Source: an uncultured Mycoplasmatota bacterium
GTDB lineage: Bacteria > Bacillota_I > Bacilli_A > RF39 > UBA660
Assembly: GCA_900547465.1 (NCBI GenBank)
Contig: URHJ01000009.1
Span: 1-40,923 of the forward strand
DNA length: 40,923 bases
Direction: 5' to 3'
The notes under the pieces were generated by a model. That model was not told the DNA's origin. It worked only from the letters and a program-made list of their open reading frames with translations, and did no database searches. Shown piece after piece: positions 31,335-40,686 of this stretch (position 1 is its first letter; each line of letters begins with the position of its first letter). The translations under genes were made by a program, and so were the position numbers.

Positions 31335-33366
31335 GGATCTGTGATATTGTTTCCAAATTGGATGGCAAGATTAAACATTCTGGCAAGTATATGTTCTTTA
31401 TATTCTTATTACTTTCTAAAAAACCTTCATATATCCTTCTTGCATTAGGTAATTCTATAATATCTAATGTTTCATTGTTCCGCAAAAAATCAAATCCCAA
31501 ATGTTCTGCTTTTGGTAGGTATATACTCTTTATATTTTTATTAAACTCTAGAAAGTAGTTTCCTATTTCCCTACATTCCGGTAATTCTATAGATTCTAAT
31601 GCTTCATTGTTACGCAAAAAAGCTTCTTCTATAATTTCTACTTGTGGTAGATATATATTCTTTATATTTGTATTATTCTCTAAAAAGCGACCTTTTATTT
31701 TCCAACACTTTGGTAACTCTATAACTTCTAATGCTTTATTATAAGTTAAAAAGCGACCTTCTATAATTTCTACTTGTGGTAGGTATATACTCTTTATATT
31801 TTTATTAAACTCTAGAAAGTAGCGTCCTATTACCCTACACTCTGGCAACTTTATGACTTCTATTGCTTCATTGTAACGTAAAAAGTAGTCTTCTATAACT
31901 TGTGCTTGTGGTAAGTATACGTTCTTTATATTTGTATTATTTTCTAAAAAGCCCATTCCTATTTCCCTACACTCCGGTAATTCTATAACTTTCAATGTTT
32001 TATTATAAGCTAAAAAACTATTTTCTATAGTTTGTACTTGTGGTAGATATACATTCTCTATATTTTTGTTATTTTCTAGGAATTGGCTTCCTATTTCTCT
32101 ACACTCCGGTAATTCTATAACTTCTAATGCTTCATTGTAATGTAAAAAATAGTCTTCTATAACTTGTGCTTTTGGTAGGTATACATTCTTTATACTTGTA
32201 TTATTTTTTAGAAAGTAGTTTCCTATTTCCCTACACTCTGGTAATTCTATAACTTTTAACGCTTTATTATGATATAAAAAACTATTTTCTATGATTTGTG
32301 CCTGTGGTAATTTTAAATTGCTTAGAGTAACATTATATCGCATAAAATTATCAGATATTTTCTTTACTGTATCATTCTGATAATATATTATATTGTTATT
32401 TTTATCTAAGCTAATAAATACGCTACCATCAACAGTTTCTATTTTTATTCTTTTTTCTTCTTCATCTTTTTCAACTTCTATTTTTGTTATTTTTCCAATT
32501 GTTGAAGGAAAACTATCAATTGGTTGATAGGATTTAATCTCTTTATTTTGAAAATCTAAGATATAGTAGTCTAATAATATATATTTCCTCTTGTCTAATC
32601 TTTTTACTTCATAATTATCTATTATTATATTGTTTGGACAATAATATATATTATCTATTTCATAATTATATTTATAATATTTTTCACCTACACATACATA
32701 ATTTGGTATTTCAAAATTATTACTATTACATTTTTGTGCCATCCCATAACATTTTTCAAAACTATCTGTTAAACCCGGGATAATATTGTCAAGATTATTT
32801 GAAAAAGTCGCATCGGGATTAACAACAGTATGATTATATCTATTTTTTATTGATAAATGATGTGCATCATCTCTAGTAAATTGAATGCTCAAAACTGATG
32901 TACCATATAAGTCTTGTCTTTCAGGATTATGGAAATTAGCTCTTTTTATTTCTTCTATATTTTTCTTTACTGCAAAAAAGACATAGCAGTTTTCTAGCCT
33001 TCCACCTCCAAATGTACATAATTCTTCACCTGGACTGTAATATTTTTTAAATGCTTGAATTTCATCTTCAGTATGACATTCATATAAATCATATTCTGCC
33101 TCGCTCAATAACTCTTTTGGAGTTTTGGTTATTTTTACGATTTTATCTGTTTTATAATCAAGTCTTTCATATATATAATTTTCAAATGCTACTACCAAAT
33201 TATTGGAAATAAGATCGTTGTATAACTCATGTGATGCTTCAAAACTATCTAATATAACTTGTGATAGTATTCCTTCTTTTTCCAAGATTGTTGGAAAAAG
33301 TTTCCTACACAAGTGCATCATATTTTCCCCATATTTTTTCTTGATTATTTTTAAATCCTTATTCAT
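31258..33366 (-). CDS. Soluble leucine-rich-repeat protein with seven two-part 46-aa repeats
   Basis: 702 aa from the ATG at 33366 (GGTGAT upstream; the GTG four codons earlier overlaps that site). No signal peptide or membrane segment. Residues 1-210 form an unrecognised N-terminal domain (FPTILEKEG; FGGGRLENCYVFFAVKKN; TRDDAHHLSIKNRYNHTVVN). Residues about 339-660 are fourteen 23-residue LRRs alternating between type A (LPQAQVIEDYFLRYNEALEVIE-like) and type B (LPECREIGNYFLENNTNIKNVY-like). The repeats relate to BspA LRRs but are unusually regular and lack its usual AFxxC core. LRRs bind proteins, and the target is unknown. The extreme C-terminus (NKCKKLTLNLLRKKI) was reshaped by a small tandem duplication. 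Monocistronic. Confidence 0.85.
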   Translation of the reverse strand: MNKDLKIIKKKYGENMMHLCRKLFPTILEKEGILSQVILDSFEASHELYNDLISNNLVVAFENYIYERLDYKTDKIVKITKTPKELLSEAEYDLYECHTEDEIQAFKKYYSPGEELCTFGGGRLENCYVFFAVKKNIEEIKRANFHNPERQDLYGTSVLSIQFTRDDAHHLSIKNRYNHTVVNPDATFSNNLDNIIPGLTDSFEKCYGMAQKCNSNNFEIPNYVCVGEKYYKYNYEIDNIYYCPNNIIIDNYEVKRLDKRKYILLDYYILDFQNKEIKSYQPIDSFPSTIGKITKIEVEKDEEEKRIKIETVDGSVFISLDKNNNIIYYQNDTVKKISDNFMRYNVTLSNLKLPQAQIIENSFLYHNKALKVIELPECREIGNYFLKNNTSIKNVYLPKAQVIEDYFLHYNEALEVIELPECREIGSQFLENNKNIENVYLPQVQTIENSFLAYNKTLKVIELPECREIGMGFLENNTNIKNVYLPQAQVIEDYFLRYNEAIEVIKLPECRVIGRYFLEFNKNIKSIYLPQVEIIEGRFLTYNKALEVIELPKCWKIKGRFLENNTNIKNIYLPQVEIIEEAFLRNNEALESIELPECREIGNYFLEFNKNIKSIYLPKAEHLGFDFLRNNETLDIIELPNARRIYEGFLESNKNIKNIYLPECLILPSNLETISQIQSAEKKDTNKNKCKKLTLNLLRKKI
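31387..32352 (-). repeat. Seven 138-bp coding repeats (fourteen LRRs)
   Basis: Two alternating 69-bp units form a 138-bp super-repeat repeated about seven times, with high nucleotide similarity between distant units (for example the recurring LPECREIG and IKNVYLP segments). Such arrays can change copy number by recombination while staying in frame. Confidence 0.85.
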
Positions 33367-33421
33367 TTTTATCACCACTAGTTCCGACCTTTAAAATCAA
33401 TTAGTCCCTAAAAATACACTT

Positions 33422-33450
33422 ATTTTATAATAAATCAACTTAAAATGCAA
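33422..33450 (-). promoter_or_regulatory. Promoter of the LRR gene
   Basis: TTGCAT (33445-33450), a 17-base spacer, then TAAAAT (33422-33427) on the reverse strand, followed by a leader of about 50 bases. Confidence 0.55.
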
Positions 33451-33478
33451 TAAAAAAAATAGAATCATTCTATTTTTT
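33448..33478 (-). terminator. Intrinsic terminator closing the secDF-rel operon
   Basis: AAAAAATAGAAT and ATTCTATTTTTT form a near-complete palindrome (33454-33478) ending in a T-run on the reverse strand. It starts at the stop of the AI-2E-type transporter. Confidence 0.85.
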
Positions 33479-34535
33479 AAATGGTATGTTTTATTTTCTT
33501 TACACTTTTTTCTAGATCTTTTTTATAGTAATGATACGTTGAACGAATAAGTAAGTATAGTGGTAATGCTACAACAATTCCTATAATCCCTGCTAGAGAA
33601 CCTCCTACTGATACAACCATTATTGTAATAAGTGGATTTACATTATTTGTCTTACCATAAATCTTAGGAGAAATTACATATCCGTCTAATTGTGGGAATA
33701 CTAAACAGATAATTATTGTGCCTATTAAAACAGGAGTGGATACAACTGCAGCAGTTATTATTCCAATTATGTTAGTGATCAAACCTCCAAAATATGGAAT
33801 TACAGTTGTAAGACAAGCTAGTATTCCTAAAAGTAACCAGTTTGGATGTCCAACCAACCAGAATAATAGAGAGTATTCGATTAATTGAATTAACATAAAG
33901 ATACTTAATCCTTTAACATAATTACCTATTTCATTATCTAGACATTTAATATATCCATAAGTTTTTTTAGAAATAGTTAGTGTTATTTCTTTTGTTTTTT
34001 CTCTTATGTTTTCCATATCTGCTAAAAAGTATATCCAAGCTATGAAACCTACTACAAATTTACCAATAAAACCAATTGATTTATTAACAACGCTAATTGT
34101 TCCAGTTGATAAGACATTACCTATATTACTAATAGCTGTATTTAAATAGTCAGTTATTTTTATTTGAAAATTTCCTAGATTCAAGTTAAAGTTTTTACCT
34201 AAGTCTTTTGTGACGGTTAAAATTGTTTTAGAAAGCAAAATCAATTGATCATATATAAGTGGTAGAGTTATTACTACAAGTGAAGTAATGATTAATATTA
34301 CAGCAATTGTTACTATAAAAACAGCTAATGATTTTTTAAATCCTTTCTTAGTTAAGAATCTTATAATTGGTGTAAAGGCATAAGCAAATGCAAAAGCAAT
34401 TATAAATGGTGCTAATACAGATATTATAATTGATAATATATTCCACCACATACCTATATTTGATACACCTATATATAAAAGAAGCATTAAAGCTGTAAAA
34501 TTAATAATTTTATAATTTAATTTGTTTGAAAACAT
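33477..34535 (-). CDS. AI-2E (PerM/YdiK) family membrane transporter
   Basis: 352 aa with about eight hydrophobic segments. The N-terminal pairs (FTALMLLLYIGV; NILSIIISVLAPFIIAFAFAYAF; SLAVFIVTIAVILIITSLVVI) are followed by a polar stretch. The conserved family core comes next: CLTTVIPYFGGLITNIIGIITAAV, then FPQLDGYVISPKIYGKTNNVNPLITI and VVSVGGSLAGIIGIVVALPL. Members export signalling molecules or act in Na+/H+ antiport; the substrate is unassigned here. It is the last gene of the comN-secDF-rel-dtd operon, with its ribosome site AGGTGAT overlapping the dtd stop. Confidence 0.93.
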   Translation of the reverse strand: MFSNKLNYKIINFTALMLLLYIGVSNIGMWWNILSIIISVLAPFIIAFAFAYAFTPIIRFLTKKGFKKSLAVFIVTIAVILIITSLVVITLPLIYDQLILLSKTILTVTKDLGKNFNLNLGNFQIKITDYLNTAISNIGNVLSTGTISVVNKSIGFIGKFVVGFIAWIYFLADMENIREKTKEITLTISKKTYGYIKCLDNEIGNYVKGLSIFMLIQLIEYSLLFWLVGHPNWLLLGILACLTTVIPYFGGLITNIIGIITAAVVSTPVLIGTIIICLVFPQLDGYVISPKIYGKTNNVNPLITIMVVSVGGSLAGIIGIVVALPLYLLIRSTYHYYKKDLEKSVKKIKHTI

Positions 34536-34539
34536 ATTA

Positions 34540-34974
34540 TCACCTTTCTAACATAATGGTAATTGGACCATCATTTGTAATAGAAACTTCCATTTCACTT
34601 TGAAATATTCCGGTTTCTACCTTGATATATTTACTAAGTTTTTCATTAAACTTTTGATACAGAATTGATGCTTCTTTACTATTTAATGCCTTTATGTAAC
34701 TTGGTCTATTTCCTTTTTTAGTATCAGCGTATAACGTAAATTGTGAAATTGATAAAACCTCGCCATTAGTTTCTAAAATATTACGATTCATTACATTGTT
34801 ATCGTCATCAAATATTCTTAGTTTTAATATCTTTTGTATCATATAATCTATATTTTCTTCTGAATCACCAGTAGTAAACCCTACAAATAAAACCATTCCC
34901 TTTGATATTTGTCCTACTACTTTGTTATCAACTTTTACTGATGATTTTTTAGATCTTTGTACTAAGACTCTCAT
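34540..34974 (-). CDS. dtd: D-aminoacyl-tRNA deacylase
   Basis: 144 aa, the family's exact size. It starts MRVLVQRSKKSSVKV, has the active-site SQFTLYAD and the cis-Pro loop NDGPITIML (Gly-Pro) that rejects L-amino acids. It removes D-amino acids, and glycine mischarged on tRNA-Ala, from tRNA (EC 3.1.1.96). Its start overlaps the rel stop by four bases (ATGA), as in the conserved rel-dtd pair of Firmicutes. Confidence 0.97.
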   Translation of the reverse strand: MRVLVQRSKKSSVKVDNKVVGQISKGMVLFVGFTTGDSEENIDYMIQKILKLRIFDDDNNVMNRNILETNGEVLSISQFTLYADTKKGNRPSYIKALNSKEASILYQKFNEKLSKYIKVETGIFQSEMEVSITNDGPITIMLER

Positions 34975-37124
34975 CGCATTACTCTTTCTATTTTATAAAT
35001 ATATGATTGTTTATTAAGCTCTAAAACAACTTTTTCTAAGTGCTCTAAATCTCTTACGAAGATTGCTAACTCATAAGTAAATCCCTCTGGTTTAGAAATG
35101 GCTTTTATACTGTTTATACTAACATTCATAATAGATGTTCTTTGAACTATTTCGGCCATTTTATTATCCTGGGTATTTGTATATAACATTAGTAAAGCTA
35201 AATAACGTTTTTCTTTGGTTGTATCCTTATTCCAAGATACTGAAACTGTTCTATTATCAAGCATGGCTAAGTTATGACAATTAGCACGATGTACACTTAT
35301 TCCATTACCCTTTGTAATATATCCTATAATTTCATCACCAAATACAGGATTACAACAATTGGCTAGGTTTACTTTTACTTTATCTATACCTGCAACTATA
35401 ATATCCGCTTCTATTTGTTTTGATGTTATTTTAACAATCTTTGGAACTGGTATTTCTTGATATTTATCGATAACATTAACTACTGAATTTACTGCATTTT
35501 TACCATTTCCAACAGATAAGTATATTTCATCTAAATCTTTAACTTTGATAGCATCACATATTTTAGCAATGTTTTCTTCTGTGAAAAACTCTGAAAACAC
35601 TAGTTTTCTGCGACGTAATTCTTTCTCGATAGCATACTTACCACGTTCAATATTTAACTCTCTTTCATTTTTAGAAAAGTAACTTCTGATTTTATTTTTT
35701 GTTTGAGTTGCTTTAGCAATATTAAGCCATTCTTTAGATGGAGTTGAATTTTTATTTGTATTTATTTTTACAATATCGTTGTTTTTTAATTCGTAGTTTA
35801 ATGGAACAATACTATTATTTACAATTGCTCCAACCATTGTTTCCCCTACTTTAGTATGGACTTTATAAGCAAAATCAATTGGAGTAGATCCTTTAGGTAA
35901 CTCGAATATGTCACCTTTTGGTGTAAATACATAAATGTTGTTGTTTAATACTTCGTCTTTAACGCTATGAACAAATTCTTCGCTACTCATTTTATCGTTA
36001 TTAAGATCCATTATAGCTTTAAAAAATTGTAGTTTTTGTTCTGTAGTTGATTGCATAGATACTTTAGCATCTTTATTTTCTTTATATGCCCAATGTGACG
36101 CTATACCATTTTCTGCTACTTCATCCATTGCATATGTTCTTATTTGGATTTCAAATAGGTATCCATCAAGCCCAAATACAGTAGTATGTAGAGATTGATA
36201 CATATTTGGTTTTGGCATTGCTATATAATCTTTAAATCTTCTTGGCAATGGTCTAAATTTAGAATGGATCAATCCTAATGCTAAATAACATTCTTGCTCT
36301 GTATCAACTAAAATTCTAAGAGCTAATAAATCATAAATATCAGAAAATTTCTTTCCTTTATTTAGTTTATTATAGATACTATAAATACTTTTGCTACGTC
36401 CTTTTATTTCATGGACTATATTATGATCAGTTAGAAGATTGGTTACTTCTTGCATCATTTCATAAACTGTTTTATCACGTTCTAATTTTGTTTTATTTAA
36501 CTTCTCAGCAATATCATAAAATACATCTGGTTTCAAATATCTAAGAGATAAATCTTCTAGTTCACTCTTTATTTTATGAATTCCTAGGTGATCACCTAAA
36601 GGAGCTAAAATTTCTAAGGCTTCTTTAGCAATCTTTTTTTGTTTAACCTCTGGCAAAGCCCAAAGAGTTCTCATATTATGTAATCTATCTGCAAGTTTAA
36701 TTATGATAACTCTTACATCTTCACTTATACCAACTATTATTTTTTTGTAATAATCAATCAAATATTCATTTTCAGTAGAGAAATGTATTTTTGATAATTT
36801 AGTAACTCCTTCTACTAATTTAGTTACTTCAGAACCAAATAATTCTTCCATTTCTTCGTAAGTACAATCAGTATCTTCTAATACGTCGTGTAATAATCCT
36901 GCTTTAATTGTTGCACTATCTGCATAAATTGTAGTTAAGATAATAGCAACATTAATTGGATGGATAATATATGGTTCTCCACTTTTTCTGAATTGACCTG
37001 CATGCTTTTTATTAGCAAATTCGTAAGCTGATACAATACTTTCTATTTCTTTTTCATCTGTTATATATGTTTTAAGTTTTACGACTAAATCGTCAATAGT
37101 TGTTGTATCTTTTTCTTTTGACAA
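34971..37124 (-). CDS. rel: Bifunctional (p)ppGpp synthetase/hydrolase (RSH family)
   Basis: 717 aa, full length. Hydrolase HD domain (HAGQFRKSGEPYIIHP; GLLHDVLEDTDC). Synthetase domain (IYSIYNKLNKG; IYDLLALRILVDT; MYQSLHTTVFG; EIQIRTYAMDEVAENGIASHW). TGS domain (IYVFTPKGDIFELPKG...DFAYKVHTKVG). Zinc-finger/CC region (NCCNPVFGDEIIGYI...GISVHRANC), then an ACT domain at the C-terminus. It makes and degrades the alarmone (p)ppGpp at stalled ribosomes. Both active sites look intact. The start is TTG with AAGGAGG eight bases upstream, a possible brake on translation. It follows secDF by 13 bases and overlaps dtd. Confidence 0.97.
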   Translation of the reverse strand: MSKEKDTTTIDDLVVKLKTYITDEKEIESIVSAYEFANKKHAGQFRKSGEPYIIHPINVAIILTTIYADSATIKAGLLHDVLEDTDCTYEEMEELFGSEVTKLVEGVTKLSKIHFSTENEYLIDYYKKIIVGISEDVRVIIIKLADRLHNMRTLWALPEVKQKKIAKEALEILAPLGDHLGIHKIKSELEDLSLRYLKPDVFYDIAEKLNKTKLERDKTVYEMMQEVTNLLTDHNIVHEIKGRSKSIYSIYNKLNKGKKFSDIYDLLALRILVDTEQECYLALGLIHSKFRPLPRRFKDYIAMPKPNMYQSLHTTVFGLDGYLFEIQIRTYAMDEVAENGIASHWAYKENKDAKVSMQSTTEQKLQFFKAIMDLNNDKMSSEEFVHSVKDEVLNNNIYVFTPKGDIFELPKGSTPIDFAYKVHTKVGETMVGAIVNNSIVPLNYELKNNDIVKINTNKNSTPSKEWLNIAKATQTKNKIRSYFSKNERELNIERGKYAIEKELRRRKLVFSEFFTEENIAKICDAIKVKDLDEIYLSVGNGKNAVNSVVNVIDKYQEIPVPKIVKITSKQIEADIIVAGIDKVKVNLANCCNPVFGDEIIGYITKGNGISVHRANCHNLAMLDNRTVSVSWNKDTTKEKRYLALLMLYTNTQDNKMAEIVQRTSIMNVSINSIKAISKPEGFTYELAIFVRDLEHLEKVVLELNKQSYIYKIERVMR

Positions 37125-37137
37125 GGAAATCGCCTCC

Positions 37138-39414
37138 TTAACAATTAACCCCTTTTACTTTTTTTTCTTCAAATTCATCTGTATAAATTCTTTTTGGTTT
37201 CTTTTTCTTCATTAAATCTTTTTCTTCTATTTTTATAAATAAGACAGTTGCAATAAATATAGAAGAATAAGTTCCTGAAATAAGACCAAATAGCATTGCT
37301 AAATTAAATGTAAGAATGCCACTTGAACCAAGGAATATCAAAGATAGTACTGGTAATATTGTAGTAAATGATGTATTTATAGTTCTAGTAAATGTTTCTT
37401 GAATGCTTTTATTACAAATTCTAACTAAACTTGATTTTGTAATCTTCTTTTCTTCTTTTAAATTTTCTCTAATTCTATCAAAGCCTACTATTGTATCATT
37501 TACTGAATAACCGATAATTGCTAGGATTGCTGCAATGAACATAACTGATATTTCTATATGGAAGATTGCAAATAATGCAAAAACTATACAAACATCATGA
37601 ACTAGTGCAACAACAGCGGCAACAGCATAACTGAATTTAAATCTAAATGATAAATAAATAATAATTCCAATCATAGCTAATAATACTGATAAAATTGCAT
37701 TCTTAGTAAGTTCTTGTTTTACTATATTTGAAACAACACCAATGTTTACTTTTGCATCGTATTTATCTTCAAAATAATTTGTAACACGTTTAATTCTATT
37801 AGCCTTTAGAACATTATCAACACGAATGGTTGCTTCTTCATTTGAGATATCTATATCAGCTACTTTTAAATTTAATTCTTTTAAATCTTTATTTAACTCT
37901 TTTTTTGTTAATTTTTCTGATGTGTCAATAGTAATGTTACTACCAGCTTTGTAATCTATTCCAAGATTAAGTCCATCTTTTCCAAAGAATACTAATCCTA
38001 AGCAGATGATTGCTAAAGATAAGGAAACAAGTTTTTTTGTATGTTTTAAGAAATCAATGTTCTTAAATGGCTCTACTTTTACTTTTTCGTTCTTACTTAT
38101 ATCTGGTATATCTTCTCCTTTTACTCTTATGAATAAATTAGTTTTATCATCAAAGTAACCAGTTTTTACAAATAATTTTAATAATAATCTAGTAATTACA
38201 ACCATTGTAAACATTGTTACGGCAACAGTGATAATTAGAACAGTTGCAAAACCTTTTACACTACTTTCTCCATAAACAAACATAATGATTGCTACTAAAA
38301 GTGTAGTTAGGTTCGAATCTAAGATTGCGCTTAAAGATGATTTAGTTCCTTCTTTAAATGCATGTTCAAGACTTTTACCTTTATATAATTCGTCTTTAAT
38401 ACGTGAAAATGTAATAACATTGGCATCAACTGCCATACCAATACCTAATACTAAAGCGGCAATACCTGGTAGAGTTAGAACTCCTCCAATTAACCAGAAT
38501 ACTGCAAATACTAGGAATGTATATAAAATCATTGCAATGCTTGAAACAATTCCAGCAAAATGATATACAAGCACTAATAAAATTATGATTAGTACTACTC
38601 CAACAATTCCAGCAATTAATGTTTTTGATAAAGTAGCATCACCAAATGATGCACCAACTGTTTGAGAAGAAACTTCAGTTAATTTTGATGGTAGAGAACC
38701 GCTATTAATTAAATCAACTAAATTATCTACCTCTTCATCGGTAAAGTTACCTTGAATAATTACATCTGAAGCAAAGCCTTGAGATACAGTAGCAGCACTC
38801 AAACAATTTGAATCCTCACTACCACAAGTTGATGATTCACTACTGTAGCTATCCTTTCCTTCTTCATAATCTAACCAAATAACCATTGTATTATTTTGTT
38901 TTTTTGATAGTTTATTAGTAACATCATAGAATTTATCTTTATCTTTAACACTTAAAGATACTGCGGGGTTTCCACTGGCATCTTGAGAAACTTTAGCATT
39001 TCCTGCTTTTAATACATCACTTGTCATTAACAAGTTATCTTCTGTATCTCTAAATGATAAAGTGGCAACAGTTGATAATTGATTTCTAGCTTGATCTGGG
39101 TTCTTTACACCAGCAAGTTTTACTCTTATTTTATCGTTACCCTCTAAGATAATTTCTGGTTCACTAACACCTAGAGAATCAATTCTTTTACTTAAAGTTT
39201 TATAAGTGGCAGTAAGTTTATCTTTTGTCATTTTAGAACCATCAATACTTTCAACTTTATATAAAACTTCAAAACCACCTTGTAAATCTAAACCAAAATT
39301 TAAATTATTAAAAATAGGTATAAAACTAAAACAGATTCCTACTGTAATTAGTAATAAAACTATTGTTGTAATAATTACATTTCTTTTTTTATTTTTATTA
39401 TTTTTCTTTTTCAT
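37138..39414 (-). CDS. secDF: Fused SecD-SecF protein-export membrane subunit
   Basis: 758 aa from the ATG at 39414, which has GAGGTG six bases upstream (the GTG three codons earlier is inside that site). SecD half: first membrane helix 12-32, FGLDLQGGFEVLYKV, an extracytoplasmic P1 domain with a Ser/Cys-rich insert (YSSESSTCGSEDSNC), then five helices including GIAALVLGIGMAVDANVI. SecF half: from about residue 460, FGKDGLNLGIDYKAGSNI, then helices with AAILAIIGYSVNDTIVGFDRIRENL. It uses the proton or sodium gradient to pull translocating proteins out through SecYEG. The fusion is the usual Bacilli form. It sits between comN and rel. Confidence 0.97.
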   Translation of the reverse strand: MKKKNNKNKKRNVIITTIVLLLITVGICFSFIPIFNNLNFGLDLQGGFEVLYKVESIDGSKMTKDKLTATYKTLSKRIDSLGVSEPEIILEGNDKIRVKLAGVKNPDQARNQLSTVATLSFRDTEDNLLMTSDVLKAGNAKVSQDASGNPAVSLSVKDKDKFYDVTNKLSKKQNNTMVIWLDYEEGKDSYSSESSTCGSEDSNCLSAATVSQGFASDVIIQGNFTDEEVDNLVDLINSGSLPSKLTEVSSQTVGASFGDATLSKTLIAGIVGVVLIIILLVLVYHFAGIVSSIAMILYTFLVFAVFWLIGGVLTLPGIAALVLGIGMAVDANVITFSRIKDELYKGKSLEHAFKEGTKSSLSAILDSNLTTLLVAIIMFVYGESSVKGFATVLIITVAVTMFTMVVITRLLLKLFVKTGYFDDKTNLFIRVKGEDIPDISKNEKVKVEPFKNIDFLKHTKKLVSLSLAIICLGLVFFGKDGLNLGIDYKAGSNITIDTSEKLTKKELNKDLKELNLKVADIDISNEEATIRVDNVLKANRIKRVTNYFEDKYDAKVNIGVVSNIVKQELTKNAILSVLLAMIGIIIYLSFRFKFSYAVAAVVALVHDVCIVFALFAIFHIEISVMFIAAILAIIGYSVNDTIVGFDRIRENLKEEKKITKSSLVRICNKSIQETFTRTINTSFTTILPVLSLIFLGSSGILTFNLAMLFGLISGTYSSIFIATVLFIKIEEKDLMKKKKPKRIYTDEFEEKKVKGVNC

Positions 39415-39415
39415 G

Positions 39416-39667
39416 TTAAACACCTCTTTTGTTTTTATCTTCTAAATATTTTGCTAATCTTCTATTATCAATGTGAATAATATCACTTACTATATCTGAT
39501 AACATTAAATTACTAGATTTTTGCCATTTATTTACACTTAGATATTCCCAAATGTCTTTTTCGGTTATATTTTTATAGTTTAATCTTTTTAATTCTTGAA
39601 GTTTAGCATTTAAAGCTGGTCTCACTCTAATATAAAGTTCTTCTTGCGTTTTAAAAGAAAGATCCAT
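39416..39667 (-). CDS. comN: ComN-like post-transcriptional regulator
   Basis: 83 aa from the ATG at 39667 (AGGTGAT upstream; the 17-codon longer frame lacks a site). The central pattern VRPALNAKLQELKRLNYKNITEKDIWEYLSVNKW, quoted here in parts (VRPALNAKL, KDIWEYL), fits the Bacillus ComN/YrzD 'post-transcriptional regulator' family. In Bacillus that protein acts on comER/comE mRNA with the polar protein DivIVA. The gene sits immediately before secDF, as in Bacillus, which supports the call. Its stop is one base from the secDF start. Confidence 0.8.
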   Translation of the reverse strand: MDLSFKTQEELYIRVRPALNAKLQELKRLNYKNITEKDIWEYLSVNKWQKSSNLMLSDIVSDIIHIDNRRLAKYLEDKNKRGV

Positions 39668-39697
39668 AATACTATCACCTTTTTCTTTAACACTACC

Positions 39698-39703
39698 ATT
39701 ATA
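39698..39703 (-). promoter_or_regulatory. -10 box of the comN-secDF-rel operon
   Basis: TATAAT on the reverse strand, 30 bases before comN and just downstream of the xer terminator. The -35 is poor. Confidence 0.45.
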
Positions 39704-39717
39704 TCTAAAAATTGGCA

Positions 39718-39756
39718 AAAATAAAAGGAAAAGAAGAAATTATTTAACTCTTTTCC
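39718..39756 (-). terminator. Intrinsic terminator after the xer gene
   Basis: GGAAAAGA pairs perfectly with TCTTTTCC, followed by TTTTATTTTTG on the reverse strand. The first arm lies in the last codons of the recombinase gene. Confidence 0.85.
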
Positions 39757-40664
39757 TGATCTAAATCATTACTTTTTAGTTGAGCTCTTGGAAAACTATT
39801 AAAATATACTTCTTTTAACCTATCTGTAGTAACGTGGGTATATACTTGTGTGGCACTGATACTTTCATGGCCTAAAAGTTTTTGAACAGTTAATAAATCA
39901 CAACCTTCATTTAATAAGTGTGTAGCAAATGAGTGTCTAATCATATGGGGTGATATATTTTTAGTAAGAGAGGTCTTTTTTATTAACTCATTTAGAATGT
40001 ATCTAACACCTCTTTCAGTTAGTTTTTCTCCTAAATGATTTATAAATAAGTAATCAATTTTGTTGCTATTTAGACTAATACGCCCATCTTTTAAATATAG
40101 ATTTAATATATCTTCACAATATTCTCCATATTCAACATTTCTTTCTCTATTACCTTTTCCTAGGATCAAAATGGTTCTATTTGATCTATTAATATCACTT
40201 AATTTGATATTTACAAGTTCACCAACTCTTATTCCTGTTGCATAAAGCATTTCTAAAATAAGAGAATCTCTTTGCCCTTTAGGAGTTCTTGTATCTGGTA
40301 CTGTAAATAATTCTTCTAATTCATTATACTCAAAATATCTAGGTAATTTTTTTGCTTTCTTGGGACCATTTATTAATAAAAACACGTTGTTTTTAACTTT
40401 ATTTTCTACCGAAAGATATTTGAAAAAGCCTCTTAAGGAACTTAGTTTTCTATCAATTGAAGAATTCTTATTTTTTTTGTCATCTTTTAAATACATTAAA
40501 TAAAACCTGATATCGTTATACTCTATATCTAAATATGAAATATTTTCTCTTTCACAATAATTTATAAATTCAATTATATCTTCTTCATAATTTTTTATTG
40601 TATATTTAGAATATCCTTTTTGATAAGAAAGATAATCTAAGTAATCTTCTACATTTTTATCCAT
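39744..40664 (-). CDS. Tyrosine recombinase, XerC/XerD family
   Basis: 306 aa from the ATG at 40664 (GGTGG upstream; an ATG four codons earlier has no site). SAM-like core-binding domain 1-85, catalytic domain 105-290. Catalytic residues are intact: Arg146 (ATGIRVGEL), His240 and Arg243 (HMIRHSFATH), His266 (LLGHES) and nucleophile Tyr275 (TQVYTHV). The length and N-terminus fit the housekeeping Xer recombinases that resolve chromosome dimers at dif, more than phage integrases. Whether it is XerC, XerD or a single all-purpose Xer cannot be decided. Monocistronic. Confidence 0.93.
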   Translation of the reverse strand: MDKNVEDYLDYLSYQKGYSKYTIKNYEEDIIEFINYCERENISYLDIEYNDIRFYLMYLKDDKKNKNSSIDRKLSSLRGFFKYLSVENKVKNNVFLLINGPKKAKKLPRYFEYNELEELFTVPDTRTPKGQRDSLILEMLYATGIRVGELVNIKLSDINRSNRTILILGKGNRERNVEYGEYCEDILNLYLKDGRISLNSNKIDYLFINHLGEKLTERGVRYILNELIKKTSLTKNISPHMIRHSFATHLLNEGCDLLTVQKLLGHESISATQVYTHVTTDRLKEVYFNSFPRAQLKSNDLDQEKS

Positions 40665-40680
40665 ATAAACCACCATAATT

Positions 40681-40686
40681 ATTATA
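40681..40686 (-). promoter_or_regulatory. -10 box of the xer gene
   Basis: TATAAT on the reverse strand, 17 bases before the start, next to the terminator of the upstream gene. No good -35. Confidence 0.35.

Noticed and set aside
31387..32352. Regular repeats that could be taken for a CRISPR array
   Set aside because: Units are adjoining, imperfect, in frame and encode leucine-rich repeats; no spacers and no cas genes.
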